DNA of 53,338 bases from CAYYGL01 sp964471235 (lineage in GTDB: Bacteria; Calditrichota; Calditrichia; RBG-13-44-9; J075): NCBI GenBank assembly GCA_964471235.1, contig CAYYGL010000007.1, positions 1 through 53,338 on the forward strand, written 5' to 3'. Under the pieces are notes generated by a model. The model made no database searches, was not told the origin of the DNA, and was given only the letters and a program-made list of their open reading frames with translations. Each line of letters starts with the position of its first letter. Positions within the stretch are counted from its first letter, which is position 1. This document shows positions 32,528-42,233 of this stretch, one piece after another. The position numbers were made by a program, and so were the translations under genes.

Positions 32528-33885
32528 GTCACCCGGGGCCAGTAATCCGGGTTAAAATCTGCCTGGATGGCTTTTTTTGGAGCACTCATCCAGATTGTCC
32601 GGTGCACCTCAAATGAATACTGTGGGAAGTCATGAATCAAGTGATAAATTTCCGCCTGAGTCATGTTGACATCATTTAAGATTATATATTTCAAATTAGG
32701 AAGGAGGCAGTTTTTCAATACCAATCTCACAATAATATCATTCCAACGAGACCCGCGCAAAATAAGGTTTTCCAGATAGTTCTTTTGGGGTGAACGATAT
32801 ATCTTTTCCAACTCTGCTAACTTTGATATGGAATAATTCGTATATCTGGAACGGTAAGGAAGCAGCATATATTGGAACAAGAGTGCTCTACTTCGAGAGA
32901 TTTTCTGATACCTGGCATTCTGTTTCAATTCTTCAAATAAAACATCTGTTGTTGTCATTCTATTCTGAAAACTTTTGAGATACTCAATGTATTTAATAGC
33001 AGAATTTTCTGTACTAAAATAAAACCCCTTAAAAATATCCAAAGCCAAAAATGAAGAATCCCCAATTAACTCTGATGTTTTCAGATAACTCTTACTGGGG
33101 TTCTCCAATTCCAGGTGAGTAAGATGCTGAAAAAAGGGCGAGTTCCAATCCACAGCGATACCACCCATTGCAATTTTCCTGGAAATTGCCGGAAACTTTT
33201 CTGTGTAGACCTCCCGGCTGGAAATCGTCAGATCACAGTTGTTCAGAACTAACGTTTCCAGATTTCCCGGTTCATCGGTTAAAAACAAACTCAGCACACG
33301 GTTGGTGAGTTTGTTTCCGCTCAGGTCAAGGTATTTCAAGCGGGGGATCAATCTCGATTTTCTCAGAGTTTTAACAAAGCCCTTACCCAGATGATTGTTA
33401 ATCAATTCCAGATGGGTCAACTTCGGACATTGTTCAACGGTAAATATTTCGTAAAATTTCTTGTGAAGCCGACTGTTCATAATTCTCACTGTTTCAAGAT
33501 GTTGCAGAAACCCCTTAAAGATCACCGGAGGCATTTTTTTTACTTCCATGTGAATAAGGGAAAGGGTACGAAGTTCATTGGTATTGAACATCCGGAAGAT
33601 GTAACCGAGTGTTTTATTATCCAGCTTCATATTCATTAACACCAGGTGCCTGATTTGATTAAAGGGCAGACGGTTTAAATTAAAAATATCTTTTTGTTTC
33701 AGATGCGGGTATCCATTAAAGACCAGTTGAATTTCCCGGGTGGAATCCACTTCGGTGTATGTGTCAAAATCTGCCAATTGGGTAATTTCAATTACTACCG
33801 GCAGATGACTTTGGGCAGATAGTTGAAAAACGTTCCCCGGAATTCCCAGGAACAACACAAGCAACAAAATGTATTTATGATTCAT
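32515..33885 (-). CDS. Secreted leucine-rich-repeat-like protein, copy 2
   Basis: 456 residues from ATG at 33885 (MNHKYILLLV), placed by AGGAGAG; an open extension to 33942 lacks a ribosome site. After a signal peptide the protein has irregular leucine-rich repeats: IRHLVLMNMKLDNKTLGYI, LRTLSLIHMEVKKMP, LETVRIMNSRLHKKF, LTHLELINNHLGKGF, LKYLDLSGNKLTNRV and LETLVLNNCDLTISS. Leucine-rich repeats usually bind proteins. It lies between selA and selB and overlaps the selB start by 13 bases, so it is translationally coupled to selB. The base composition is more AT-rich than its neighbours. No selenium role is known for such proteins. Confidence 0.82.
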   Translation of the reverse strand: MNHKYILLLVLFLGIPGNVFQLSAQSHLPVVIEITQLADFDTYTEVDSTREIQLVFNGYPHLKQKDIFNLNRLPFNQIRHLVLMNMKLDNKTLGYIFRMFNTNELRTLSLIHMEVKKMPPVIFKGFLQHLETVRIMNSRLHKKFYEIFTVEQCPKLTHLELINNHLGKGFVKTLRKSRLIPRLKYLDLSGNKLTNRVLSLFLTDEPGNLETLVLNNCDLTISSREVYTEKFPAISRKIAMGGIAVDWNSPFFQHLTHLELENPSKSYLKTSELIGDSSFLALDIFKGFYFSTENSAIKYIEYLKSFQNRMTTTDVLFEELKQNARYQKISRSRALLFQYMLLPYRSRYTNYSISKLAELEKIYRSPQKNYLENLILRGSRWNDIIVRLVLKNCLLPNLKYIILNDVNMTQAEIYHLIHDFPQYSFEVHRTIWMSAPKKAIQADFNPDYWPRVTWKK

Positions 33886-33942
33886 GAAATCTCTCCTTGT
33901 CATGTTCTCATCAGCTCTGCAATAAGGGATATTAAGTTTCAC

Positions 33943-35307
33943 TCAATTATTGAAGTTGGGTGGAGGGAGCTTGGGTCTTTCAATTTTCGGAATTATCGGA
34001 GTCGGCGGCATGGGAGGGGAATATGGTCTTTGCCCCAACCACCTCAACTTGCGCTCCTCGACCGTGGAAGCGATATCAATAAGATGTACCCGGGCACCCG
34101 GTATGGGTGGATGCTGCCGGAAGGATTCTATTTCAAAAGAAGACATTTGGGGTCTGACCAGGTAAATATGCCGAACCGAAGCATATTTTCCCGCCGCGTT
34201 GGCGAGTAGATTATACAGAAAACCACCACTTGCAGGACCGGCAAAAGTTAACTCCGTGGGTTGAACATTCGGATAGTTTTTTTGGAAATCCAAGAAATCA
34301 TTTGCACTGGCAAAGAACCACCCCAATTCACCTACCTGTTTCTGCAAAAATTCCGGTACCCCCTCATCAGGATTTGCACGATAGTCCCTGAAAAACACGC
34401 CTCTGAATTTCAAATTCTGAAGATAAGAAAGATAGGATACCTCATTCTCCAGATTACTGTTTTCGAGAATCCTCCCTTCCTTAAAATTGAATGCCCCATC
34501 TCTTTCGACTCCCTTATTACCGGAATAGTTTATAAACGCATAGAACTCTTCCAGGGGTTGAAACAGGGTTGTATCCAGATTAACCCAATCCTTTACTTCG
34601 AAATCTGAATAAACTGAAAGCTGTTTCAGTCGAGGGAATGTCTCTTCCAGTGGAGCAAAGAAATTCCCCGGAACAACCCTGGTGCCATCCAGGTCAAGAG
34701 AAGTTAATCGAGGATAATGATCACCATTCCGGCGCATCCCCAGCAGTGCATTATAATCAATATTGGTATAGGATAAATCCAGTCCATTCAGGTTTTCCCA
34801 AATAATGTTATTGAGGAAAAAGGCTCTCTCTCCCAGGTCAGTTCCTTTCAAGGACAGGTACCGAAGCTGCCGCCAGAAAATTTCTGAAGCTTGTAATTGT
34901 TCAACAACTTGCTGCTTTGTGATTTTCTTTTGATACTCCCAGCGAAAATCCTCCACCCTGCCATCCCTCAAAGTTTGCACTACCTGCAATAAATCTTCCT
35001 GCTTCAGTTGATTCTCCCCGGAAGAAACAAAATACAAATGCCGTAAAGTACCGCTCTGCTCCCCAAGGATTTTTATCATCACCGGGAAACTATCCGTTGG
35101 TGCAAAGTCGGTCACAATCAACGTTTCCAACCGAAGCGCCGGTTTTAACGCCGAGTAATCCTTGCAAAGCTGCTTCACCTCTTTTTCTCCCTGCACATCC
35201 AGCAACACAATTTTACCGTCTTTGTTTTTTATAAAATTCAACTCAACGGCAAAAAGCGGAGCGAGCAAAAAACTAAATATCATACTCAAGGTCAGCCATT
35301 TCCCCAT
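33943..35307 (-). CDS. Secreted leucine-rich-repeat-like protein, copy 1
   Basis: 454 residues with AGGAGG upstream and a signal peptide cut near LFAVE. Leucine-rich-repeat-like strands run through the middle (LRYLSLKGTDLGERA, LNGLDLSYTNIDYNA, LTSLDLDGTRVVPGN, LKQLSVYSDFEVKDW). The C-terminus is a proline-rich tail (SPPMPPTPIIPKIERPKLPPP), which may be an extended linker or a binding tail. It shares design with the next gene but little direct identity, so they are relatives of the same type rather than recent duplicates. It opens the stretch between selA (396 bases upstream) and selB. Confidence 0.8.
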   Translation of the reverse strand: MGKWLTLSMIFSFLLAPLFAVELNFIKNKDGKIVLLDVQGEKEVKQLCKDYSALKPALRLETLIVTDFAPTDSFPVMIKILGEQSGTLRHLYFVSSGENQLKQEDLLQVVQTLRDGRVEDFRWEYQKKITKQQVVEQLQASEIFWRQLRYLSLKGTDLGERAFFLNNIIWENLNGLDLSYTNIDYNALLGMRRNGDHYPRLTSLDLDGTRVVPGNFFAPLEETFPRLKQLSVYSDFEVKDWVNLDTTLFQPLEEFYAFINYSGNKGVERDGAFNFKEGRILENSNLENEVSYLSYLQNLKFRGVFFRDYRANPDEGVPEFLQKQVGELGWFFASANDFLDFQKNYPNVQPTELTFAGPASGGFLYNLLANAAGKYASVRHIYLVRPQMSSFEIESFRQHPPIPGARVHLIDIASTVEERKLRWLGQRPYSPPMPPTPIIPKIERPKLPPPNFNN

Positions 35308-35703
35308 CGAACACCTCCTGTAAGTTTGACTACCAATACACGTCTCACCATTATGGCTTTATAACATTTTGCCGGCTCAGGGTACATGGGATGAGTAATC
35401 GCTGAGAGCAAATTACAATCCTCTAACGGTTTCTTTTTAATAAGAAGAGTGTGTCGCTTAACGGATTATGGTTGTGTCCACAATTTTGTGTAAAATTGAG
35501 TTGGTTTTTAACCATTGGTAGGCGCAGGCTTTTCCCAACGGGATGCCTTCGGCAACGCCTGCGCTATTTTACCGCAATCCCGTCGTGACGGGATGCGGCT
35601 ACCAGTATATTTTTTCCCGTATATAAATTTACACATAATTCTGAACTCAATCCGGATTATTCGACGATACAATGTTTTCGGACTTCTGTTATCAAATTGA
35701 ATT
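35308..35703. other. 396-bp intergenic region between selA and the leucine-rich-repeat genes
   Basis: Breaks the otherwise dense sel run and holds an IS-terminus-like inverted repeat (35484-35643). It could contain the promoter for the leucine-rich-repeat/selB group. No tRNA fold resembling selC was recognised. Confidence 0.5.
35484..35643. mobile_element. Candidate MITE or decayed IS end pair
   Basis: The left end ACAATTTTGTGTAAAATTGA and the reverse complement of the right end AGAATTATGTGTAAATTTAT match at about 16 of 19 positions. A TGTGTAAA core at such ends is typical of IS256-type elements. Inside are two hairpin-forming stretches (GGCGCAGGC...GCCTGCGCT and ATCCCGTC-GT-GACGGGAT). No transposase reading frame. 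Confidence 0.4.
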
Positions 35704-37119
35704 TTACCGGCGTTCCGATTTGGCTATTTGCTGCAACGCTTCCACAATCATCTCATCTTCATCCTCCCGTACGGTGCGCAGGTTCAATAGCAGGGCATCG
35801 TCCTGAACATAACCGATGATAGGCGGAGAGTATTGCCGCAGTCGTTTTGAGAGACGGCTAACGGAAATACCCGGTGCTTTTACCTGCACTGCCACGGAAG
35901 GAATTTTTTCCAGGGGCAGGGCGCCGCTGCCCATCTGGGAATAGGTTTCCACCACTTCGACATCCAAACTGGTTGGAACTAATTTTTCCTGAATGGCTTG
36001 TGCCCGGCGGATGAGCCGCTCCGTTGAGGTGGTGAGCATCCGGGCTACCGGGAGCGTTTCCGGTAATTGCTCAGGATTCAGATACAGCCGCAGGGTGGCT
36101 TCCAGGGCGGCGTAAATCAGTTTGTCGCAGCGCAGGGCGCGGGTGAGGTGGTTCTTTTTGATTTTTCCAAGAAATTCTTTTTTCCCCAGGATGATGCCTG
36201 CTTGCGGTCCCCCCAGCACCTTATCCCCGCTGAAAGTAATGACATCCACGCCTTTGGCAAGCATCTCACCGGCTAAGGGTTCATAAGGAAATCCCCACTG
36301 CTGCAAATCCTCCAACACTCCGCTGCCCATGTCATATATCAGGGGCAGGTGATGCCGGTGCGCCAGTTCCACCAGCGTCTCTATCTCAACACTTTCCGTA
36401 AAACCGAGGATCCGATAGTTGCTGGTGTGCACTTTTAAAATCGCCCCGGTTTTGCGGGTAATCGCTGTTTCGTAATCCTGCAAGTGAGTTTTATTGGTGG
36501 TGCCGATTTCCACCATCTTCGCCCCGCTGCTTTTCATCACATCGGGCATGCGGAAGGCGCCGCCAATTTCCACCAACTCGCCCCGGGAAACAATCACTTC
36601 CCTGCGTTTGCTCAGGGTGTTCAATACCAGAAATACGGCTGCGGCGCAATTATTGACTACCAACGCCGCCTCGGCGCCGGTCAGCAGGCATAGCAAATCT
36701 TCTATCAACGCCATCCGCTGCCCGCGGCGCCCGGTTTCTAAATTGATTTCCAGGTTACAATAGTTCTCCGTTGCCTCCTGAACTGCCCGGCGGGCCACTT
36801 CTGCCAGCGGCGCCCGCCCCATGTTGGTATGCAGCACAATCCCGCTGGCGTTGATCACCCGTTTCAACCGCGGTTGAGTCAGTTGGTTAATTCGATGCAA
36901 AATATTTCCCCGAAGGCGTGACGGAATCTGCTGAGCGGTTAATGAAGGCGTGACAGGAATTTTCTCCCGGAGAATGTCGATTTCTTCCTGGATAATCCTT
37001 TTCAAATAGCGGATATGGAGGGGCGCCTGGCGAATCTCTTCCCATTGCAGCAACGTCTGCACCGAGGGAATCGCCCGGTAACGCTCCTGAACATCACTGG
37101 GGTAATTTGTTTTCAACAT
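35704..37119 (-). CDS. selA: L-seryl-tRNA(Sec) selenium transferase SelA
   Basis: 471 residues. Converts Ser-tRNA(Sec) to Sec-tRNA(Sec) with selenophosphate. The PLP fold is clear: RVINASGIVLHTNMGRAPL at 88-106, NNCAAAVFLVLNTL at 156-169, EIGTTNKTHLQDY, MGSGVLEDL, and the PLP-binding Lys at about 300 in SGDKVLGGPQAG. Length is normal for bacterial SelA. The ATG at 37119 lies 26 bases inside the end of the CorC-type gene, so the two overlap and should be co-translated. selB stands about 3.2 kb downstream with two leucine-rich-repeat genes between. Confidence 0.96.
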   Translation of the reverse strand: MLKTNYPSDVQERYRAIPSVQTLLQWEEIRQAPLHIRYLKRIIQEEIDILREKIPVTPSLTAQQIPSRLRGNILHRINQLTQPRLKRVINASGIVLHTNMGRAPLAEVARRAVQEATENYCNLEINLETGRRGQRMALIEDLLCLLTGAEAALVVNNCAAAVFLVLNTLSKRREVIVSRGELVEIGGAFRMPDVMKSSGAKMVEIGTTNKTHLQDYETAITRKTGAILKVHTSNYRILGFTESVEIETLVELAHRHHLPLIYDMGSGVLEDLQQWGFPYEPLAGEMLAKGVDVITFSGDKVLGGPQAGIILGKKEFLGKIKKNHLTRALRCDKLIYAALEATLRLYLNPEQLPETLPVARMLTTSTERLIRRAQAIQEKLVPTSLDVEVVETYSQMGSGALPLEKIPSVAVQVKAPGISVSRLSKRLRQYSPPIIGYVQDDALLLNLRTVREDEDEMIVEALQQIAKSERR

Positions 37120-38422
37120 TTACATCCGGTTGCGTCTTTTCAATTCGTACTTTCAAAATCCGGTTTTTAACCACTTCTTCTACCACAAATTGATAGCCGT
37201 TGTAGCGGGCAATGTCATTCTTTTGGGGAAGAGCCCCCAGCAGGTGCAGAATAAACCCGCTGATGGTTTCCACGCCTTCCTCGGTGGGGAGATTTAAATG
37301 CAGTTCGTCATTAATCTCTTCCAGGGACATTCTGCCGTTTACCAGAAAAGTGGTATCATCGATTTTTTCATACAAAGGGCTTTCCCGGTCGTATTCATCC
37401 TGAATTTCACCGACAATCTCTTCAATTATGTCTTCCAGGGTTACCAGTCCGGAAATACCGCCGTACTCATCCACTACCAATGCCATGTGGATGCGGTCGC
37501 GTTGAAACTCCCGTAGCAGGTCCTGAATTTTCTTTTGCTCCGGCACAAAATAAGGTTTATGGACCAGTTTCTTCAAATTCAACCGTTCCCGCCTCCGCTT
37601 GCTTAGCAACGGTAATAAATCTTTGATATACAATATCCCCACAACATTATCAATTCGCTTTTCATAAACCGGTATTCGGGAAAGCGGCTTGCGTTTTACC
37701 AAATCCATTAATTGGGTCAGGGAAGTACTCACTTCTACCGTTACCATATCGGTTCGGGGAACCATAATTTCTTTCACGGTGGTTTCCCCAAACTCAAAAA
37801 TGGAATGAATCATTTCCTTTTCATCCTGCATCAACGATCCGTGTTCTTCCCCCATCTCCGCCAGAATCTTTAATTCTTCTTCCGTTATAAGGATTTTCCC
37901 TCGGGTGAGTTTGTCGGAACTTTGCAACAGGGAGGTAAAGCGGGTTAATGGGTAAGTGAAAATATACAAGAAATGATAAATCATTTTCAGTGGAAAGACG
38001 GTTCTTCTGGAAAATGAGCGAGGATTCCGGATAGCTACAACCTTGGGGATAATCTCACTGGTGATCAAAATGACCAGGGTGACAATAACCACATCAATAA
38101 AAATAGCGATGATTTGCCCGTTCACACCCCATACCTGCCAGTGGTTTAAGCCGGTAAAGATAACCAGCCGGTGGGTAAGGATGGCAGCTAACGAGGCAGT
38201 GGTAATATTAACTATCGTATTGCCTAAAACAATTGTGATAAGCAATTGCTGAGGCTGGCTGAGTAATTCTGCAACCCGTCGTTCTTTTATATCGTCTGAG
38301 GAGCGAAATCGATCGATAACGGCATCGGTCAATGAAAAATAGGCTGTTTCCGATCCGGAAAAGAATGCGGATAGTCCCAGCAAAAGGATAAACGCCCCAC
38401 AGTAAAGAAGGATTTCTACCAA
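37094..38422 (-). CDS. CNNM/CorC (HlyC) family transporter-associated protein
   Basis: 442 residues, apparently from TTG at 38422; the ribosome site is weak, so the exact start is uncertain. An N-terminal CNNM (DUF21) domain with FFSGSETAYFSL and three to four TM spans residues 1-185. A pair of CBS domains follows (IMVPRTDMVTVEV, SRIPVYEKRIDNVVGILYIKDL, DRIHMALVVDEYGGISGLVTLEDIIEEIVGEI), then the C-terminal CorC_HlyC domain. Members affect Mg2+/Co2+ export or membrane traits. It sits in the ybeY-to-selA gene run, overlapping selA by 26 bases; ybeY-pgpH-corC neighbourhoods are common in bacteria. Confidence 0.93.
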   Translation of the reverse strand: MVEILLYCGAFILLLGLSAFFSGSETAYFSLTDAVIDRFRSSDDIKERRVAELLSQPQQLLITIVLGNTIVNITTASLAAILTHRLVIFTGLNHWQVWGVNGQIIAIFIDVVIVTLVILITSEIIPKVVAIRNPRSFSRRTVFPLKMIYHFLYIFTYPLTRFTSLLQSSDKLTRGKILITEEELKILAEMGEEHGSLMQDEKEMIHSIFEFGETTVKEIMVPRTDMVTVEVSTSLTQLMDLVKRKPLSRIPVYEKRIDNVVGILYIKDLLPLLSKRRRERLNLKKLVHKPYFVPEQKKIQDLLREFQRDRIHMALVVDEYGGISGLVTLEDIIEEIVGEIQDEYDRESPLYEKIDDTTFLVNGRMSLEEINDELHLNLPTEEGVETISGFILHLLGALPQKNDIARYNGYQFVVEEVVKNRILKVRIEKTQPDVNVENKLPQ

Positions 38423-38584
38423 GGGTGTAACATTACCTCATATTTTATCACACATCATATTTTGTGTCAAAATATAACCTTTTCAAAGGTTAAAAGCCAA
38501 TATTTCCGGGGATATTCTACCCAGTAAACAGGGCTTCCGACAGCAAGAACCAACTTGCCGGCATTAACCCTCATCGGGAATGTT

Positions 38585-39019
38585 TCAATCCGGGAATAAT
38601 TTCAGCATTTTTTTCAAGTGTTCATTTTCCCGGGTCCGCATTCGGGCGCGTTCCGGGGGAGTTTGATCATCATATCCTTTCAGGTGCAACAGCCCATGAA
38701 TGATTAATCGGACGAGTTCTTCTTCCAGCGGAACCCGGAATTCCCGGGCATGCACTCGTGCCCGGTCCACTGAAATATAGATTTCACCCTCGATCGCCTG
38801 TTCACTTCCCAGGTTGAACGTCATGACATCGGTATAAGTGTCATCATCCAGAAAATCACGATGGAGGCGGCGCAGGTGCTCATCATCCACAAAAATAATC
38901 CGCAGCTCGACTACCGGGATTTTCTCCTCTCGAATCACCCGGCGTATGAACTGTTGAAGCAAGGTAACCGGCAGGGTAATATCGGTTTGATGGAAAATAA
39001 TGTCCGGCTTAACTTCCAT
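38585..39019 (-). CDS. ybeY: Endoribonuclease YbeY (rRNA maturation)
   Basis: 144 residues from ATG at 39019; the longer frame to 39199 lies within the phosphohydrolase gene and would give a non-family N-terminus. Acts in 16S rRNA 3' maturation and ribosome quality control. The core has VVELRIIFVDDEHLRRLH, TDVMTFNLG, GEIYISVDRAR and the zinc motif HGLLHLKGYDD at 108-118. The third ligand, His in most family members, is Asp here (residue 118), as in some Bacteroidetes-type YbeY proteins. Its start overlaps the end of the 7TM-HD gene by 11 bases, the usual neighbour. Confidence 0.93.
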   Translation of the reverse strand: MEVKPDIIFHQTDITLPVTLLQQFIRRVIREEKIPVVELRIIFVDDEHLRRLHRDFLDDDTYTDVMTFNLGSEQAIEGEIYISVDRARVHAREFRVPLEEELVRLIIHGLLHLKGYDDQTPPERARMRTRENEHLKKMLKLFPD

Positions 39020-41384
39020 GTTTCCCTTTGGTTTGCAGCGCTGCCGATTGAACCGGTTGTTCCATGCCGCTTTTCTTGGAGTTCGTTGGAACCGGCTGAG
39101 CGGGCTTTTCTTTATCGGCATCCGTTGGATACTCAATCCGAACATGATGGATACCGGTAAGGATAGGTACAAAAGCTTCTTTAATCCGCTTGATATCAAG
39201 GAAGGTCAAATTGGATTCGTCTAACTGTCCTTCCTCTATTTTTTTATCCACCAGGGTATCCACCAAATTGCGGATACGCTGGGGAGTGGGATTCTGCAAG
39301 GCGCGGGATGCAGCTTCCACTGTGTCGGATAGCATGGCAATTGCCGTTTCCTTGCTCTGGGGTTTGGGCCCCGGATAGCGGAAATCACCCTCATTAATTT
39401 CTTTTTCATCGGAGGTATTTAATGCTTTGTGGTAGAAAAATGTCATCAAACCGGTGCCGTGATGCTCCGGAATAAATTTTGTAACCGCATGAGGGAGCCG
39501 GTATTTTTCTGCCAGTTTGATCCCTTCTTTAACATGATTTGCCAGGATCAAGCTGCTCATGTACGGAGACACCCCCTCATGTTTATTCACCCCGCCCATC
39601 TGATTTTCCACAAAATATTCCGGCTTGTTCATCTTTCCGATATCATGAAAGTAGCATCCCACGCGAGTTAACAGCGCATTTGCACCAATGGCCAATGCAG
39701 CCGACTCAGCCAGGTTTGCCACCACAATGCTGTGGTGAAATGTTCCGGGTGCTTTCACGGAGAGTTGCTTTAATAAGGGGTGGTTTAAATCCGAAAGCTC
39801 CAACAAGGTGATGTCCGTGGTGACATCAAAAAAACGTTCAAAGATGTTTACCATAAAGAAAACGACGATAGGAGCCACAATCGCGCTCAGTAACATATAA
39901 TATGTGAAATCAGTGATGATGGTTTTCAGGGTGGCAAAATGAAGCATGCCGACAATCGAATTGACCACAAAATAAGCGGTAAGGACAAACAGGATTGCCC
40001 GGAACATATCGCCCCGGTTTCGAATTTTTTGTACCGAGTAAATTCCGACACTGCCCACTATCAGACTCATGAAGGCAAACGTGAAATCATTTCCCAATGC
40101 AGCCCCCAGGACCAGACTCAAGGTAATGGTACAAATAAAGGCGATGCCGAAATCCAATAAAATTGCCAGCAGCATGGGTGCCAACACAACCGGGATGGTC
40201 AGTTCCGACCAGTGTAGAACATCGATAATCAATGCATCCAGACTGAGTTGCATGACCAGAATGATGGTGATCATTCCCAGGAAACTATTGTTGGTGAAAA
40301 TCGACCTCCGGTAGAAATAGATGTAGAGCACCGTAAAAATCAGAAGAATAATGGCAAATAAAAACTTCCCGGCTTGAAATTTGAGTTGCTGCAAACCGCC
40401 TTTCCAGGCAGAACGTTCCTTTAATGCCAACGAGAGGGAGACTAATTTTTGGTATATTTCCGGGGTTACCTTCTCATTGCTGTCGATAATTCGTTCGTCT
40501 TGCTCCACATACCCGCGGGTCAGGGGAACATCGTGCACCGCCTGTTCTTTGCGCTCGATTGTTAGCTTCTCATTATATTTCAAATTGGGGCGAATGAAAG
40601 AAGCCAACAGGTATTTGGCTACAGTTAACTGGGGAGATTGCTCACCAAACTGTTTCATCAGCATGGAGAGAAGATAGTTTTGGGCTTCGGAAACTTCCAA
40701 AACCTCATCAATGGAGAACGTTTCCTCCACCCCGTTTTCCACAATGGTCACGTTGTTGTTACTGGTTTCCCGTTTTATCTCGGATTTTGGTCGATCGATA
40801 ATGCCCCGGCTGTAAACAGCGGATAACCCCTGATTCAGCAGTCCCTGAAATGCCTGAAGTTGTTTCTTTTTATACACGGTGTACAACTCCACAAATGCCG
40901 GCTGAGGGAGCACAATTCGGTAATTTACAGCAATTTGCTGCAGAAAACTATCCACCCGTGCCTGAATGTTTTCCGGGGTCGTGTAGCCTTCGGGCGTGGC
41001 ATTTAACGATACGGTTTCAAAGAATTTGTCAATGTCAGAAAAAAACTTATTCAGGGTAATTTCCTGGATGTTGGCAATATCCGGCTGCTTATCAAAGAGC
41101 GGGGGAACACTTGCCCGGGCAGCCTGCCGTTCTTTCTCCAACTCTTCCGGTGTCTTCTGGATAGCAAATTTAAAGGGGGCAATGATCTCCTCCGGGGAGA
41201 TGCTTCCAATGGTTAAATTACTATACTCAAAAGGACGTTCGGAAGGAAGCAGCAAAACAATCATTCCTATGAGCACCACGGCATAAAAACTTTTCAGTAA
41301 AAAGTTATCCAGGGTTGTGCCTACCAAACGAGTCGATCTTAAAAATGATAAGAAAGATTCCCAATTTTCTTTTAACGGACGCAT
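39009..41384 (-). CDS. 7TM-HD (PgpH-like) cyclic-di-AMP phosphodiesterase family protein
   Basis: 791 residues, GGAAAG before ATG. The plan is that of 7TM-HD proteins: TM at about 32-48, an extracytoplasmic 7TMR-HDED domain (about 60-330), seven TM (about 345-530), and a cytoplasmic HD domain with FHHSIVVANLAESAA, the metal motif YFHDIGKMNKPEYF, and PEHHGTG. In Gram-positives PgpH hydrolyses c-di-AMP; in other phyla the substrate is inferred. The C-terminal 40 residues are a lysine- and glutamine-rich tail. RNase P RNA lies upstream on the same strand. Confidence 0.92.
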   Translation of the reverse strand: MRPLKENWESFLSFLRSTRLVGTTLDNFLLKSFYAVVLIGMIVLLLPSERPFEYSNLTIGSISPEEIIAPFKFAIQKTPEELEKERQAARASVPPLFDKQPDIANIQEITLNKFFSDIDKFFETVSLNATPEGYTTPENIQARVDSFLQQIAVNYRIVLPQPAFVELYTVYKKKQLQAFQGLLNQGLSAVYSRGIIDRPKSEIKRETSNNNVTIVENGVEETFSIDEVLEVSEAQNYLLSMLMKQFGEQSPQLTVAKYLLASFIRPNLKYNEKLTIERKEQAVHDVPLTRGYVEQDERIIDSNEKVTPEIYQKLVSLSLALKERSAWKGGLQQLKFQAGKFLFAIILLIFTVLYIYFYRRSIFTNNSFLGMITIILVMQLSLDALIIDVLHWSELTIPVVLAPMLLAILLDFGIAFICTITLSLVLGAALGNDFTFAFMSLIVGSVGIYSVQKIRNRGDMFRAILFVLTAYFVVNSIVGMLHFATLKTIITDFTYYMLLSAIVAPIVVFFMVNIFERFFDVTTDITLLELSDLNHPLLKQLSVKAPGTFHHSIVVANLAESAALAIGANALLTRVGCYFHDIGKMNKPEYFVENQMGGVNKHEGVSPYMSSLILANHVKEGIKLAEKYRLPHAVTKFIPEHHGTGLMTFFYHKALNTSDEKEINEGDFRYPGPKPQSKETAIAMLSDTVEAASRALQNPTPQRIRNLVDTLVDKKIEEGQLDESNLTFLDIKRIKEAFVPILTGIHHVRIEYPTDADKEKPAQPVPTNSKKSGMEQPVQSAALQTKGKHGS

Positions 41385-41572
41385 TGTCTTTCCAGTTTTA
41401 TTTTAAAATATTTTAAAAGTAGTATGAATTTTCGGAAAATCAAACAATGAAATTAATGCCCTCGGAGGTATGGTAGATGGGAAGAAATTGAATTTTGAAG
41501 GATTTCGAATCTGTATGTCAGTTTAGATAAGCCATCTTATGGTACCGGTTCCGGATAAAAAAAACAGGTGTA

Positions 41573-42140
<568 letters not shown>

Positions 42141-42233
42141 TACACCGAAAAATTCAACGCATGATGCAAAAAGTTGTTTCCTATCGCCCGGTCATTATCC
42201 TTGCTGGCGAACCTGCGCAACGAATGGCTTGTT

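Noticed and set aside
35521..35605. Hairpin-rich stretch considered as a selC tRNA
   Set aside because: It has no CTTCAAA anticodon loop and no T arm; it fits the inside of an inverted-repeat element better.
38585..39199. Longer YbeY start at 39199
   Set aside because: The extra 60 residues lie in the C-terminal coding part of the 7TM-HD gene and do not fit the family; ATG at 39019 gives the normal length.
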